From NCBI GenBank assembly GCA_007748055.1, contig CP036279.1, positions 2,294,001 to 2,358,000 of the forward strand: a stretch of 64,000 nucleotides of DNA, given 5' to 3'. Position numbers and translations under genes: made by a program. Source of the stretch: Kolteria novifilia (GTDB lineage: Bacteria; Planctomycetota; Planctomycetia; Kolteriales; Kolteriaceae). A model generated the notes under the pieces. The model did not search any database. It was given only the letters and a program-made list of their open reading frames with translations, and was not told the DNA's origin. Positions 45,248 through 54,963 of the stretch are shown piece after piece. Within the stretch, counting starts at the first letter, position 1, and each line of letters opens with the position of its first letter.

Positions 45248-46198
45248 ATGACGTTGGCGATCCGAACCGAGTCCTTGACGAAGTACTACGGCTCCACGAA
45301 AGTGGTCGACTCGCTCGGCTTGAGCATTGACGAAGGTACCGTCTACGCCCTCTTGGGCCGCAACGGCGCCGGCAAGTCGACGACCATCAAGATGCTCACC
45401 GGGATGGTGCGTCCCTCCTACGGGCGGGCCGAGCTGCTGGGGGAGGATGTCGCCACCCTGGCACCAGAGACCCGTTCGCGCATCGCCTATCTCGCGGAGG
45501 GGCACCCGCTGCCGAGTTGGATGAGCGTAGGCGAGGTCATCCGCTTCACCCGCGCCTTCTACGAGGACTGGGACCATGACTTGGTGGAGTCGGTCCTCGA
45601 CCACTTCGCGCTGAGCAAACGGGCCAAACTTCGCAGGCTCTCGAAGGGGCAGCTCGCCCAGGTTTCGCTCATCCTCGGCATCGCCCCCGACCCGGAACTG
45701 CTTATCCTCGACGACCCGACCTTGGGGCTCGATACGAACGTGCGCCGAGATTTCCTCGAGTCGATGATCCAGATCATTCAGCGGCGCGGGCGAACGATTC
45801 TCTTCAGCTCCCACGTGCTGGGCGATGTCGAACGCGTCGCCGACAGGATCGGGATCATGCTCGACGGCGTGCTACGCGTCGACTGTCCGACGGAGCACTT
45901 CAAGGAAGCGGTCCGCAAGATCGTGCTCACCTTCGATCGTGACGTTCCCGAAGTGCCCGAGTGTCCCGGCCTCGTCGGGTCGTGGCACGTCGGGCATCGG
46001 CTCGAGCTCATCTTCGCCGGCTACGGCTCGGAGCAGGAGGCGGCGGTCGCCAGTCTCGATCCCGTCGAGGTCGAGCGGGTGGAGATGAACTTGGAAGACA
46101 CCTTTATCGAGTACACCCGCGGCCCGCGGCGGTCGCTTTCTTTTTTCGGTACGGAGGAGCCCGATGATCCGCGCCCTGGTGCTCAAGGAGCTGCGTGA
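45248..46198 (+). CDS. ABC transporter ATP-binding protein
   Basis: 316 residues. Walker A LLGRNGAGKSTTIKML, signature LSKGQLAQVSLILG, Walker B LLILDDPTLGLD and switch His in LFSSHVLGDVERVAD are all present, so it should hydrolyse ATP. The C-terminal 90 residues are an extra domain typical of ABC-2-type exporters. The last 35 bases overlap the permease gene, so the pair is translationally coupled. Upstream YtrA-type regulator suggests induction by cell-envelope-active compounds, as in the Bacillus ytr operon; this is inference. Confidence 0.93.
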   Translation: MTLAIRTESLTKYYGSTKVVDSLGLSIDEGTVYALLGRNGAGKSTTIKMLTGMVRPSYGRAELLGEDVATLAPETRSRIAYLAEGHPLPSWMSVGEVIRFTRAFYEDWDHDLVESVLDHFALSKRAKLRRLSKGQLAQVSLILGIAPDPELLILDDPTLGLDTNVRRDFLESMIQIIQRRGRTILFSSHVLGDVERVADRIGIMLDGVLRVDCPTEHFKEAVRKIVLTFDRDVPEVPECPGLVGSWHVGHRLELIFAGYGSEQEAAVASLDPVEVERVEMNLEDTFIEYTRGPRRSLSFFGTEEPDDPRPGAQGAA

Positions 46199-46829
46199 GA
46201 CGATCGGTTTCGCGTCGATCGCGCTCGCGGTGAGCCTCGCCATTGTCAACGGCTTGATGGGGAGGACACTTCTTCCCTCCATCGACGTTCTCCCGCAACG
46301 GATTCACGTCGTCCCGTTCGCCGGTGGCGTCTTCGTGGCGTACCTGTCCTACGTGGTGATTCCGCTCGCGATCGCCCTCGGCTATCGGCAGGCGACCCGC
46401 GAACTTGGCAATGGCGTCTACCTCTTTCTCTTTCATCGCCCCATCGCACGTTCGACACTGATCCTGACCAAACTCGGCGTCGGGATCGCCGTCATGCTTG
46501 TGGTGCAAGCGATTCCGATTTTGCTCTTCGGTTGGTGGGCGGCGACCCCGGGGAACCACCCGAGTCCCTTTGAATGGTCGATGACGCGTGGCGCGTGGCA
46601 GTTCATGCTCTTCTCGCCCATCGTCTACGCGGGGGCCTTTCTCACTGGGCTTCGCCCTGGGCGCTGGATCGGGACGCGACTGCTTCCTTTGGCGGCCAGC
46701 GGCCTCTATTTTGGGGTCGTCATGATGGTGCCCGATCAATGGTGGCTGCGGATTCCGGTCGCGGCCGTTTTCTATGGACTGCTCGCGGTCGATATCCGCG
46801 CGATCGCCAGCGAACGAGACTACGGGTGA
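46164..46829 (+). CDS. ABC-2-type permease subunit
   Basis: 221 residues with five or six helices (e.g. YVVIPLAIALGYRQ, FLFHRPIARSTLILTKLGVG). The segment ATRELGNGVYLFLFHRPIAR resembles the coupling region of YtrC/D- and NatB-type permeases. GGAGGAGCCCG precedes the ATG within the end of the ATPase gene. It provides the membrane path for the ATPase; substrate unknown. The downstream membrane protein starts 14 bases after its stop. Confidence 0.8.
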   Translation: MIRALVLKELRETIGFASIALAVSLAIVNGLMGRTLLPSIDVLPQRIHVVPFAGGVFVAYLSYVVIPLAIALGYRQATRELGNGVYLFLFHRPIARSTLILTKLGVGIAVMLVVQAIPILLFGWWAATPGNHPSPFEWSMTRGAWQFMLFSPIVYAGAFLTGLRPGRWIGTRLLPLAASGLYFGVVMMVPDQWWLRIPVAAVFYGLLAVDIRAIASERDYG

Positions 46830-46843
46830 GGAGACCGCGAGAG

Positions 46844-48331
46844 ATGCCTGAAATTCGAGGATTGGGTGTCCGGCTTGTGTCCGCGCTCACGCTCGCCGTG
46901 GGCGTGGCGATCGTCTGGGGATTCGTGGTCTCCTGGCCGTTGCAGATGGTGACCACGGCCCTCCGCGGGAGCGGCGGCGCACGGCAACTTCAAGTCACCG
47001 GGCGGGGCGAGCCCCTCGTCGCGACGTGGAACGGCAACAATAGCTGGGGCGGCTACACCTACGAGGATCTCGAAGGCAACAGCGTCGATGTTCCGGCCGA
47101 CCAAGCGTGGCTGTCGTCGGGGCCGCTACGGCTCGGGGTACCTCCATCGCATCTGCCGACCTGGATGACCCCGGTGTCGTGGCGCAACCGGATCCGGGGT
47201 TTCAACACGACCAGTCGACACCCACAGTATTGGTATTTCATCTGTGGCGATGAGCCGCATCCTAAGGCCTACTTCGTCGGTTACGAGAGACTCAGTAGTC
47301 AACGGATCGGATTTCTCGGAGCTTACGGCGAGCGTGGCGAACCGATCCCCGCGGGCCAACGGTTTTCCATCAAGGGCGATCTTTCGCACCTCAATCAGCT
47401 CGTGGTGAGTCCACAGCAGATACAGAACGCGACGCAGCCCTACTATGGATCGGTGGTCGCTGGGCCCGACAGTATCCCCAATGCCAGCGTCTTTTTCGTG
47501 ACGACCGACGATTCTCTGATGGTCGTGGATCTCGACCGGAAGACCATCAAACGCGTTCTGGAAGAGACGCCGATTCGATCGATGGTGATGCTCAATCGCA
47601 GCACGTCATCGGCCGTCGAGCCCATGAGTCGACTGCTCGTTCGCACCAACGACACGATCCTCGAGTTCGATCGCGACCTGACGAACCCTCGGCGTTGGGG
47701 CATTCCCCGCGAGTTGCGGGATCGGCCACTGACGTGGATCCCGATCTCCGCGGAGGAGTCGTTCGTCACCCAACAGCTTCCGATCGACAACTCCACCGGG
47801 GTCGAGATCAACATGCTCTACTGGGTCGATCCCACTGGTCGGATCAAGCGAGACCGGACGCTCGCCCTGCGGCGGATGGGACCCGATCCCTTGACCGGGC
47901 AAGCGTGGGTGGGGGCTTCGCTGGTGGTTCCCTGCCCGTTGCTGATCGACCTTAGCATCTTGGTGTTGATGCCGTTGCTGTCCTACGGCGGAACGGAGGT
48001 GGTCACGTATCAGCAGGGGCTCGCGAAGTCGCTCGCCGAACTCTGGCCAGCCATCCTCGTGGTCCACGGGCTCGGACTTCTGCTCGCCTGGTGGACGCTA
48101 CGGCGAACGGCACGCTACGGGTTCGGCCAATCGGAACGATCGATCTGGACGGTCCTGGTCGCGCTCGGAGGACTTCCTTTCTGGGTCAGTTTCTTGATCT
48201 GTCGGCATTGGCCAGTGCTGGAGCGATGCCCCCAGTGTGGCGAGGAGACGCCGAGGGATCGGAAGGGATGTGTCCATTGCGAGTCGGAACTCGCCCCTCC
48301 CAAGTTGGTGGGAACGGAGGTCTTCGCGTAG
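46844..48331 (+). CDS. Membrane protein of the ABC operon with C-terminal zinc ribbon
   Basis: 495 residues, family not recognised. An N-terminal helix (VSALTLAVGVAIVWGFVVSW) is followed by about 330 residues predicted outside, rich in strands and loops (for example FFVTTDDSLMVVDLDRKTIK), possibly a beta-propeller-like fold. Three C-terminal helices then lead to a cytoplasmic zinc ribbon (CPQCGEETPRDRKGCVHCE). The ATG at 46844 was chosen because it follows the permease by 14 bases; the longer frame overlaps it. Position suggests an accessory or sensor part of the ABC system. A copy of its last 20 bases recurs at 49090. Confidence 0.65.
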   Translation: MPEIRGLGVRLVSALTLAVGVAIVWGFVVSWPLQMVTTALRGSGGARQLQVTGRGEPLVATWNGNNSWGGYTYEDLEGNSVDVPADQAWLSSGPLRLGVPPSHLPTWMTPVSWRNRIRGFNTTSRHPQYWYFICGDEPHPKAYFVGYERLSSQRIGFLGAYGERGEPIPAGQRFSIKGDLSHLNQLVVSPQQIQNATQPYYGSVVAGPDSIPNASVFFVTTDDSLMVVDLDRKTIKRVLEETPIRSMVMLNRSTSSAVEPMSRLLVRTNDTILEFDRDLTNPRRWGIPRELRDRPLTWIPISAEESFVTQQLPIDNSTGVEINMLYWVDPTGRIKRDRTLALRRMGPDPLTGQAWVGASLVVPCPLLIDLSILVLMPLLSYGGTEVVTYQQGLAKSLAELWPAILVVHGLGLLLAWWTLRRTARYGFGQSERSIWTVLVALGGLPFWVSFLICRHWPVLERCPQCGEETPRDRKGCVHCESELAPPKLVGTEVFA

Positions 48332-48560
48332 AGAGCGGGGGCTGACTCCGGGATGGAAGAACCCCTCACCCTGCTCGCTGCGCGAGCTTCCCTCTCCCAC
48401 GGGGAGAGGGTGTCAAGAGAAGCCGCCTTCGACAAAGAGAGGGTGTCAAGAGAAGCCGCCTTCGACAAAGAGAGGGTGTTAAGAGAAGCCAACTCCCGCA
48501 AGGAGAGGGTGTTAAGAGAAGCCCCTCTCCCTGTGGGAGAGGGGTTTGGGGTGAGGGGGC
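48332..48560. repeat. Family-C repeat block, left of the DUF559 gene
   Basis: It begins directly after the stop of the preceding gene: GGGGGCTGACTCCGGGATGG, a CCCCTCACC segment, CTCTCCCACGGGGAGAGGG, then four related tails such as GTGTCAAGAGAAGCCGCC separated by AAAGAGAGGG. It closes with CCCCTCTCCCTGTGGGAGAG GGG and GGGGTGAGGGGG. Confidence 0.8.
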
Positions 48561-48615
48561 TATTCTTCTCTGGTGACGCTGTTTCCTACCGACCGCCAAC
48601 AACTGATTCCGTCAC

Positions 48616-48987
48616 TCACTCGGCGCCTTCAAACGCACCTGCCTCTTCAAGAGTATTCCAGATGGTGGTGAGGACGGCATCTGTTTGCTGGAAGACGTCG
48701 TGATTCCAGAACCGGAGCACGTGAATTCCTTGGTTGCGCAGATGGGCTGATCGCTTGTCGTCTCGGCGTCGCTCGGGATCGCTGTTGTGTTGCCCACCGT
48801 CGAGTTCGATGGCAATTCGATGCTTGTGAGCGTAGAAGTCGAGGATGTAGGAGTCGACGGGATGTTGACGTCGAAACTTCACTCCGCCGAACCGACGATC
48901 TCTCAAAAGTTTCCAGAGCAGTTCTTCAGCATCGGTCTGTTCGCGGCGGAGTTCGCGGGCGAACGTCAGTATCCTCGGGTCGATCAA
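48616..48987 (-). CDS. DUF559 endonuclease-like protein
   Basis: 123 residues. The pattern ARELRREQTDAEELLWKLLR, FRRQHPVDSYILDFYAHKHR, IAIELDGGQHNSDPERRRDD and LRFWNHDVF is that of DUF559/Vsr-like restriction-endonuclease-fold proteins, with Asp and Glu-x-Asp in the expected metal site (DFYA, ELDGGQH). Function in the cell is unknown. It has no operon partner: both sides are filled by family-C repeat blocks, and the gene reads opposite to the upstream ABC-associated gene. This embedding suggests the gene and the repeats move or spread together. Confidence 0.85.
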   Translation of the reverse strand: MIDPRILTFARELRREQTDAEELLWKLLRDRRFGGVKFRRQHPVDSYILDFYAHKHRIAIELDGGQHNSDPERRRDDKRSAHLRNQGIHVLRFWNHDVFQQTDAVLTTIWNTLEEAGAFEGAE

Positions 48988-49280
48988 GGGCTGACTCCGG
49001 GATGGAAGAACCCCTCACCCTGCTCGCTGCGCGAGCTTCCCTCTCCCCCGGGGAGAGGGTGTTAAGAGAAGCCGCCGGCCTGAGCGAACGGGAACGGAGG
49101 TCTTCGCGTAGAGAGCGGGGGCTGACTGCGGGATGGAAGAACCCCTCACCCTGCTCGCTGCGCGAGCTTCCCTCTCCCACGGGGAGAGGGTGTTAAGAGA
49201 AGCCAGTTTCGGCAAGGAGAGGGTGGTGGGAGAAGCCCCTCTCCCTGTGGGAGAGGGGTTTGGGGTGAGGGGGCGATCGT
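48988..49280. repeat. Family-C repeat block, right of the DUF559 gene, with a copied gene end
   Basis: It contains two further copies of the GACTCCGGGATGG...CTCTCCCACGGGGAGAGGG element. The second (49090-49203) begins GGGAACGGAGGTCTTCGCGT AG, identical to the last bases of the gene ending at 48331, and continues nearly identically for about 114 bases. It closes with CCCCTCTCCCTGTGGGAGAG and GGGGTGAGGGGG like the left block. Confidence 0.8.
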
Positions 49281-49317
49281 TCCCGACGCCCCACTCCTTA
49301 GAACTGTCCTCGCGTTC

Positions 49318-50259
<942 letters not shown>

Positions 50260-50584
50260 TCAGACTCCCTCCATCGTTGGTTCAGGCCCTCTGCGTGATT
50301 CGGAATCAGTTCCGAAACGCCATCCTCGGGCGACGGCAATCCTGCGACTGCGTGAGATCGTCAAACTGGATGAGCGCCATGACGGGACGCGGGCATCGTG
50401 ATTGAGCCCATTCATCGACATCGCGGTATGGTAAAGGGCCCTCTTTTCAGAAGCAATGGCAGATGAGCATGGCGGATCTGTCGAGACTTGGCGAAATGGG
50501 GCCGGTCGGATCGCGGGCGCTCAGGTCCGTGCCCACGTCCTGGTTGCCAATCCCATGGCGAGTTGGCGGAATCCCATCCCACAA

Positions 50585-50613
50585 TCACTGGTTGGAAAGC
50601 AGCCAGTGGCATC
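50585..50613 (+). repeat. Family-A palindromic element
   Basis: TCACTGGTTGGAAAGCAGCC AGTGGCATCC, in the 376-base gap between cysK and the DUF1501 gene, which otherwise shows no gene. Confidence 0.7.
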
Positions 50614-50635
50614 CAATGAACCGAAGGCGCAGCAC

Positions 50636-51805
50636 CTACGCGAAAAGTTCCCCGAGCGGGCGGGCCGCGGACGGGGACTCGTCCGATGAAGAGATGCCCA
50701 GGAAGGACCGAATCGTCGCGTTGACTTCAGTGGGATGGACTGGCCGATCGATGGGATAGCTCGCGGAATCGTCGGTCGTTCCGAGGACTTGGCCGCCACG
50801 AACGCCGCCCCCGGCCATGAGGATGCTCCAGGCTCCGGTCCAGTGATCGCGACCCCCCTGGTTGTTGAGCCTCGGGGTTCGGCCACACTCGCCCATCGCG
50901 ACGACGAGGACATCGTCGATCATGCCGCGAGCGGTCAGATCCTCGAGCAGCGCCGTGAAGGCCCAGTCGAAGGCGGGAGACACTTGATCCCGGTAGTGAT
51001 CAAACGTCGTCGGGAAGCGCCGACCGTTGGCGTGGACGTCCCAACTGATCTGTTGGAAGATTCCGGGGAACATGTCGATCGTGACGACACGCGCTCCCCG
51101 TTCGATGAGCCCAGGGGCACTGGCGCAGGCCTTTCCAAAGGCGGTGGCGCCGTAGCGGGACCCGTCGACGGAAGTTGGTGTCGAGGGAGCAAGCCTCGTG
51201 GCGGCGTCGGTCCGCGAGAGCGAATCGCACGAGGGCGACGTCGACCCCGCCAGGACGACCCACGGTGTCATCGGCGCGGTGCCCGCATGCGTTCGAGTGG
51301 CCAGCTCGCCGAAATGGGGCAGGGTGGTGCCTTCGCGAGCGATGGTGCCGGTCTGAAGCAACTGGTGCCCGGTGTCGTGCCGGGGGGCTTCGTCGTGGCT
51401 GAGAGTCCGAAGGACCGCGAACTGGTCGGCCGCGACTGCCATGCGCGGGAAGAGTTCGCTGAAGAGGACGCCGGGGATACGGGTCTGGATCGCCGCGAAG
51501 GGCCCACGCACCTCGCTTCGGGCGTGCGGTTTGGGATCCCAGGTCTCAAGTTGGGAGGGGCCGCCGACGAGGGACAATTGGATGACCGCTTTGGCCCGTG
51601 GTGTCGGCGGCACGCTGGGGGAAGTCGCTCCGGCAAGACCGAATGACAGTCCGGCGACAGTTCCTGCTTTGAGAAAGTCGCGGCGTCCGGTCTTTGGGCG
51701 ACCGACTTCAGCCTGGCCGGTCTTTGGGCGACCGGCGTCGAATTTGCCGGTCTTACCACGCGATGGGTCGTTGGAGATAGGGCTCACGCGTTCGCTCCTC
51801 TGCAT
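50636..51805 (-). CDS. DUF1501 family protein, Tat-exported
   Basis: 389 residues. Twin-arginine motif GRRDFLKAGTVAGLSFGLAG at about residues 40-60 predicts Tat export. DUF1501 markers follow: IQLSLVGGPSQLETWDPKP, SHDEAPRHDTGHQLLQTG, LVVAMGECGRTPRLN and GRDHWTGAWSILMAGGGVRG. The family, abundant in planctomycetes, has an alkaline-phosphatase-like fold; its function is unknown and it usually pairs with DUF1549/DUF1553 proteins, absent here. The start MQRSERVSPI is taken at 51805. A 10-residue duplication (GRPKTGQAEV then GRPKTG) precedes the Tat motif, from a 30-base tandem DNA repeat. Confidence 0.9.
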   Translation of the reverse strand: MQRSERVSPISNDPSRGKTGKFDAGRPKTGQAEVGRPKTGRRDFLKAGTVAGLSFGLAGATSPSVPPTPRAKAVIQLSLVGGPSQLETWDPKPHARSEVRGPFAAIQTRIPGVLFSELFPRMAVAADQFAVLRTLSHDEAPRHDTGHQLLQTGTIAREGTTLPHFGELATRTHAGTAPMTPWVVLAGSTSPSCDSLSRTDAATRLAPSTPTSVDGSRYGATAFGKACASAPGLIERGARVVTIDMFPGIFQQISWDVHANGRRFPTTFDHYRDQVSPAFDWAFTALLEDLTARGMIDDVLVVAMGECGRTPRLNNQGGRDHWTGAWSILMAGGGVRGGQVLGTTDDSASYPIDRPVHPTEVNATIRSFLGISSSDESPSAARPLGELFA

Positions 51806-51855
51806 CGTTCCAGGATGCCACAATCCTGGAAGCAACGCAAGCAGAGGACGGGCGA

Positions 51856-52731
51856 TCAGCCGACGTTGGTCGACGAGGCCGTTTGGGAAGGATCGGCCGC
51901 CGCCTCGATGAAGAGGACGACGACGGTGATGTTGTCTTTCGAGCCCGATTCGAGGGCTAGCCGCACCAATTCCTCGGCACATGCTTGGGGATCGTCGTGG
52001 CGATTGATGGTTTCGACGATGACCTCGTCGTCAACCACCCCGCAGATACCATCGGTGGCCAGAAGGATTCGATCGCCGGCTTGGAGGTTGTCACGCTCCA
52101 TGTCGGGGCCCTCGTCGGCCTCCTTGGAACCGAGGTACTTCCAGAGGACGTGCTTGAAGCGGTGGTTCTTGAGCTCCTCTTGGGTGATCGTCTTGGCGTC
52201 GAAGAGGGCTTGGGCGAGGTTGTGGTCGGTGGTGACCGAGGCGACACTGCCGTCGCGGAAGAAGTAGGCCCGGCTGTCACCGACATGGGCGAGGTAGACC
52301 TTTTCGCCGCGCATCGTCGCGATGACGACGGTGGTCCCCATGTTCTGGACACTGGGGTCGGCGTTTCCTTGCGCGATGATGGCCTCGTTGGCGGCGATCA
52401 CGGCTTGGCTGACGGCCCCTTTGACCTCCTCCTCATCCTGGCACTCGACCGGCAACTTGGCGAGTTTCTCCGGGATGATGTCGACGGCGATCTGGCTGGC
52501 CTGCTCCCCGGCGGCCTGTCCCCCCATGCCGTCGGCGACGATGTAGATCGCCCGCTCCTCGTCGATGTAGTAGCGATCTTCGTTGTTGTCGCGAAAGTTC
52601 CCTATGTCCGTACATTTCCCGGCAAGGATACGGAAGGGGCTCGCGGCCGATCGGTGGTTTCCGCTTGGTTCGTCCAAATCTCCGGCCGTCCTAAAGACTC
52701 TGGAGCAAATCTCACGCAGGCGACTGAACAT
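51856..52731 (-). CDS. PP2C-family Ser/Thr protein phosphatase
   Basis: 291 residues. The motifs CTDIGNFRDNNEDRYYI, YIVADGMGGQAAGEQAS, LAHVGDSRAYFFRDG, LLATDGICGVVDDEV and GSKDNITVVVLF carry all metal-binding Asp residues of bacterial PP2C/PstP enzymes. It should reverse phosphorylation by kinases such as the one at 4934. The ATG at 52731 (MFSRLREI) is the more likely start, with a second possible at 52746. It is monocistronic. Confidence 0.93.
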   Translation of the reverse strand: MFSRLREICSRVFRTAGDLDEPSGNHRSAASPFRILAGKCTDIGNFRDNNEDRYYIDEERAIYIVADGMGGQAAGEQASQIAVDIIPEKLAKLPVECQDEEEVKGAVSQAVIAANEAIIAQGNADPSVQNMGTTVVIATMRGEKVYLAHVGDSRAYFFRDGSVASVTTDHNLAQALFDAKTITQEELKNHRFKHVLWKYLGSKEADEGPDMERDNLQAGDRILLATDGICGVVDDEVIVETINRHDDPQACAEELVRLALESGSKDNITVVVLFIEAAADPSQTASSTNVG

Positions 52732-52907
52732 TTGACACCATATCAACTCTCGTCAGCCCGGAAGGGTCGCTTCCGTCCCTGCGTCTGTAGACATCGCTTA
52801 AAGTATAACAGAGCAAATAGGAAGGGGCAAAAGCACCAGAGAAACCAGAGCCCTCGCATGGCGATTTCGCGGCCTCTCCAACGCTCTGGCGACGATTTTG
52901 TCGTCGC

Positions 52908-53873
52908 TCAGCCGTCTGCCCGGCGCCGAACCCCCGTCACGTTCACGCCGCTGCCTGGGAGCAGACCTTGCTTCCAGGCCCAGCGATAACCCCTTCCGTC
53001 GCGCGCCGGGGGCAACTCCTCAATTGTTTCGAATCCGGCCTCGAGAAACCAGTCCTTGATCTCCTCAGGGCGATAGTGAAACTGGTATCGCGGCGCGTAC
53101 CAATCGAACGTATCGCACACTCGGATTTCCCCATCCGGGTGGTTGCTGAAACTCACCACCTTGTTGAGTACTCGATTCAGCCCTGGAATTCCTCCCAGAA
53201 ACGCTCCCACTCGACAAAATCCGAGCAGGATTGAACGGGGAAGCCGGTGCGCCACCCATCGCAGCGAGTCGTTAATGACCTCCTGCGGCCACGTATTCCG
53301 GCGATAAACCCAGACGCTCAGTCGTCCCCCCGGCTTGACCAACTCGGCGATCGCGCGAAAGCACGCTCGCGGGTCAGGGCTATGGTGCAACACCCCGACG
53401 CTAAATACCAGGTCGAAGCTCGCTTTCGGGAGAGGAAGTGTCAGCAAGTCCGCCTGGGCAAGCGTTACATTCGGCAAATGCGCGGTCAGTTCCCGGGTTT
53501 TCTCGACCGCCCGGCTGCGATCGACCGCCACGACGTGGGCTCCATGCTCGGCGGCGATTCGCGAGTAGCGGCCTCCTCCGCAACCAGCGTCGAGCACGCG
53601 TTGCCCCGAAAGCGCCGCGGGAGCCACGCCGGTCTTCACTTCGAACGTCTCCTCGTCCTCGGCGGGCTGGCGAACTTCGAATCGCTTCCATTGGAACCCG
53701 AACGAATCGGCGAAATCGTCGTCCTCGACGAAACGGGCGATTCCGTCAACGATCGGGTAGTGCTGGCCGCCGGTCGACTCAAGAGACCGAGGCGACGTGT
53801 CGTGTCGCTCGCGGAGGGGCTCGCCGGTGGCCGGACAAACGAAGATTTCCGTCAGACTCATGGGGGTGCTCAT
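52908..53873 (-). CDS. SAM-dependent methyltransferase with N-terminal Trm112-like segment
   Basis: 321 residues. Residues 1-50 (IFVCPATGEPLRE...YPIVDGIARFV) resemble the short Trm112/UPF0434 domain, though with only one visible Cys. Residues 85-200 form a class I SAM fold: VLDAGCGGGRYSRIAAEHGA, VVAVDRS, FDLVFSVGVLHHSPDP. The C-terminal part (HYRPEEIKDWFLEAGFETI) completes a methyltransferase of the type modifying small metabolites or lipid headgroups. Substrate unknown. Confidence 0.8.
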   Translation of the reverse strand: MSTPMSLTEIFVCPATGEPLRERHDTSPRSLESTGGQHYPIVDGIARFVEDDDFADSFGFQWKRFEVRQPAEDEETFEVKTGVAPAALSGQRVLDAGCGGGRYSRIAAEHGAHVVAVDRSRAVEKTRELTAHLPNVTLAQADLLTLPLPKASFDLVFSVGVLHHSPDPRACFRAIAELVKPGGRLSVWVYRRNTWPQEVINDSLRWVAHRLPRSILLGFCRVGAFLGGIPGLNRVLNKVVSFSNHPDGEIRVCDTFDWYAPRYQFHYRPEEIKDWFLEAGFETIEELPPARDGRGYRWAWKQGLLPGSGVNVTGVRRRADG

Positions 53874-53970
53874 CGCGTGGTTCGGATCCCTTGCATGGTC
53901 CCCTCGGACAGCGCTCTCGGACGCTCCAAGGCGCGTTCTACCCTGTTGTTCAAGGCGTTTGACACGTTGT

Positions 53971-53998
53971 TTGACGCGCTATCGACCCATCCTATAAT
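53971..53998 (+). promoter_or_regulatory. Near-consensus sigma-70 promoter upstream of trxA
   Basis: TTGACG (53971-53976), 16-base spacer, TATAAT (53993-53998). A second TTGACA begins 12 bases earlier. The thioredoxin start is 190 bases downstream, implying a long leader. Confidence 0.65.
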
Positions 53999-54189
53999 CC
54001 CTACGCATTGGCGGGGTTGCGGACATGCCGTGGCGTGGACGACAACTCGTTTCTCCGTGGCCAGCGTTGGCCGATCGTCCCGACTGCCGGGGCGACGGCG
54101 ACGATTCCAAGCAGAATCCTAGCGGAAATGGCTTCTGTGGGTGGCTTCTGGTGGCGGTACCGGCGACGAACGAAGAGGGGTTTACGACG

Positions 54190-54522
54190 ATGTCCGGCAA
54201 CAACGTTCACGAGTTCAATGATGGCAATTTCGAGGAATCGGTGCTCAAGAGCGACAAGCCGGTCCTTGTCGACTTCTGGGCCCCCTGGTGCGGTCCTTGC
54301 AAGATGATCGCTCCCACTATCGAGGAACTGGCCGGCGAAATGGGCCAGGACTACAGCGTCGGTAAAATGAACATCGACGATTCCCCGACGGTTCCGGCCA
54401 AGTACGGCGTCAGCGCCATCCCGACCCTGATGGTCTTCAAGGGGGGCGAGGTCGTCCAACGCTTCACCGGAGTCACCGGCAAGGCCGAACTCAAAAAGGC
54501 GCTCGAAGGGGCCGCCGTCTAG
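54190..54522 (+). CDS. trxA: Thioredoxin
   Basis: 110 residues. Active site WAPWCGPCKMIAPTIEEL, cis-proline loop AIPTLMVFKGGE and the usual four-strand fold length identify a cytoplasmic thioredoxin that reduces protein disulfides. The ATG at 54190 is chosen by the family start (VHEFNDGNFEESVL) although the frame is open from 54025. A good sigma-70 promoter lies upstream. No reductase gene is adjacent. Confidence 0.96.
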   Translation: MSGNNVHEFNDGNFEESVLKSDKPVLVDFWAPWCGPCKMIAPTIEELAGEMGQDYSVGKMNIDDSPTVPAKYGVSAIPTLMVFKGGEVVQRFTGVTGKAELKKALEGAAV

Positions 54523-54603
54523 TCAATCGGCGATGATCAGCATTCGCCACGCGCCGGCCCTGTCGCCGGGGCGTATCCGTCGAAACGACGAGCCGAACTG
54601 AGC

Positions 54604-54963
54604 GTGGGGCTCGTCGTCGTTGGTACGGAGTCACCCTCATGCGATCCGACGCACTCCATGGTGCCAGACAGCTATCCCGTTGAGGTCGAGGTAACCCCCA
54701 GCGGGGTGACCTTACGTCTTCTCCACGATCGACTCGATCTGGAGAGCGTTTCCGCGTTTGAGGCTGCCCTGTCGGAGCACCTTCGCGCCGAGCGATCCGT
54801 CGTGCTCGATGTCTCGTCGCTTGACTACGTCGACTGCTATGGCTTCGACGCGCTGCTTCACGCGATTGGCTCTTGCCCGGGCAAGGTCGAGTTGAACGGC
54901 GCCTCGACGGGGCTGCGGTCGCTCTTCGAACTCGCCGGGCTCCGGGAGTTGGCGGGACACTAA
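54604..54963 (+). CDS. STAS-domain protein with non-canonical phosphosite
   Basis: 119 residues from a GTG start, or 101 from the ATG at 54658. Residues 30-115 follow the anti-anti-sigma pattern (VTLRLLHDRLDLESVSAFEA, VVLDVSSLDYVDCYGFDALL). In canonical SpoIIAA/RsbV proteins the segment reads F-I-D-S-S/T-G, with a phosphorylated Ser; here it is Y-V-D-C-Y-G, so the usual Ser is Cys. It may act without phosphorylation or in a different partner-switch. It could connect to the SpoIIE-type phosphatase at 11851. Confidence 0.75.
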   Translation: MGLVVVGTESPSCDPTHSMVPDSYPVEVEVTPSGVTLRLLHDRLDLESVSAFEAALSEHLRAERSVVLDVSSLDYVDCYGFDALLHAIGSCPGKVELNGASTGLRSLFELAGLRELAGH

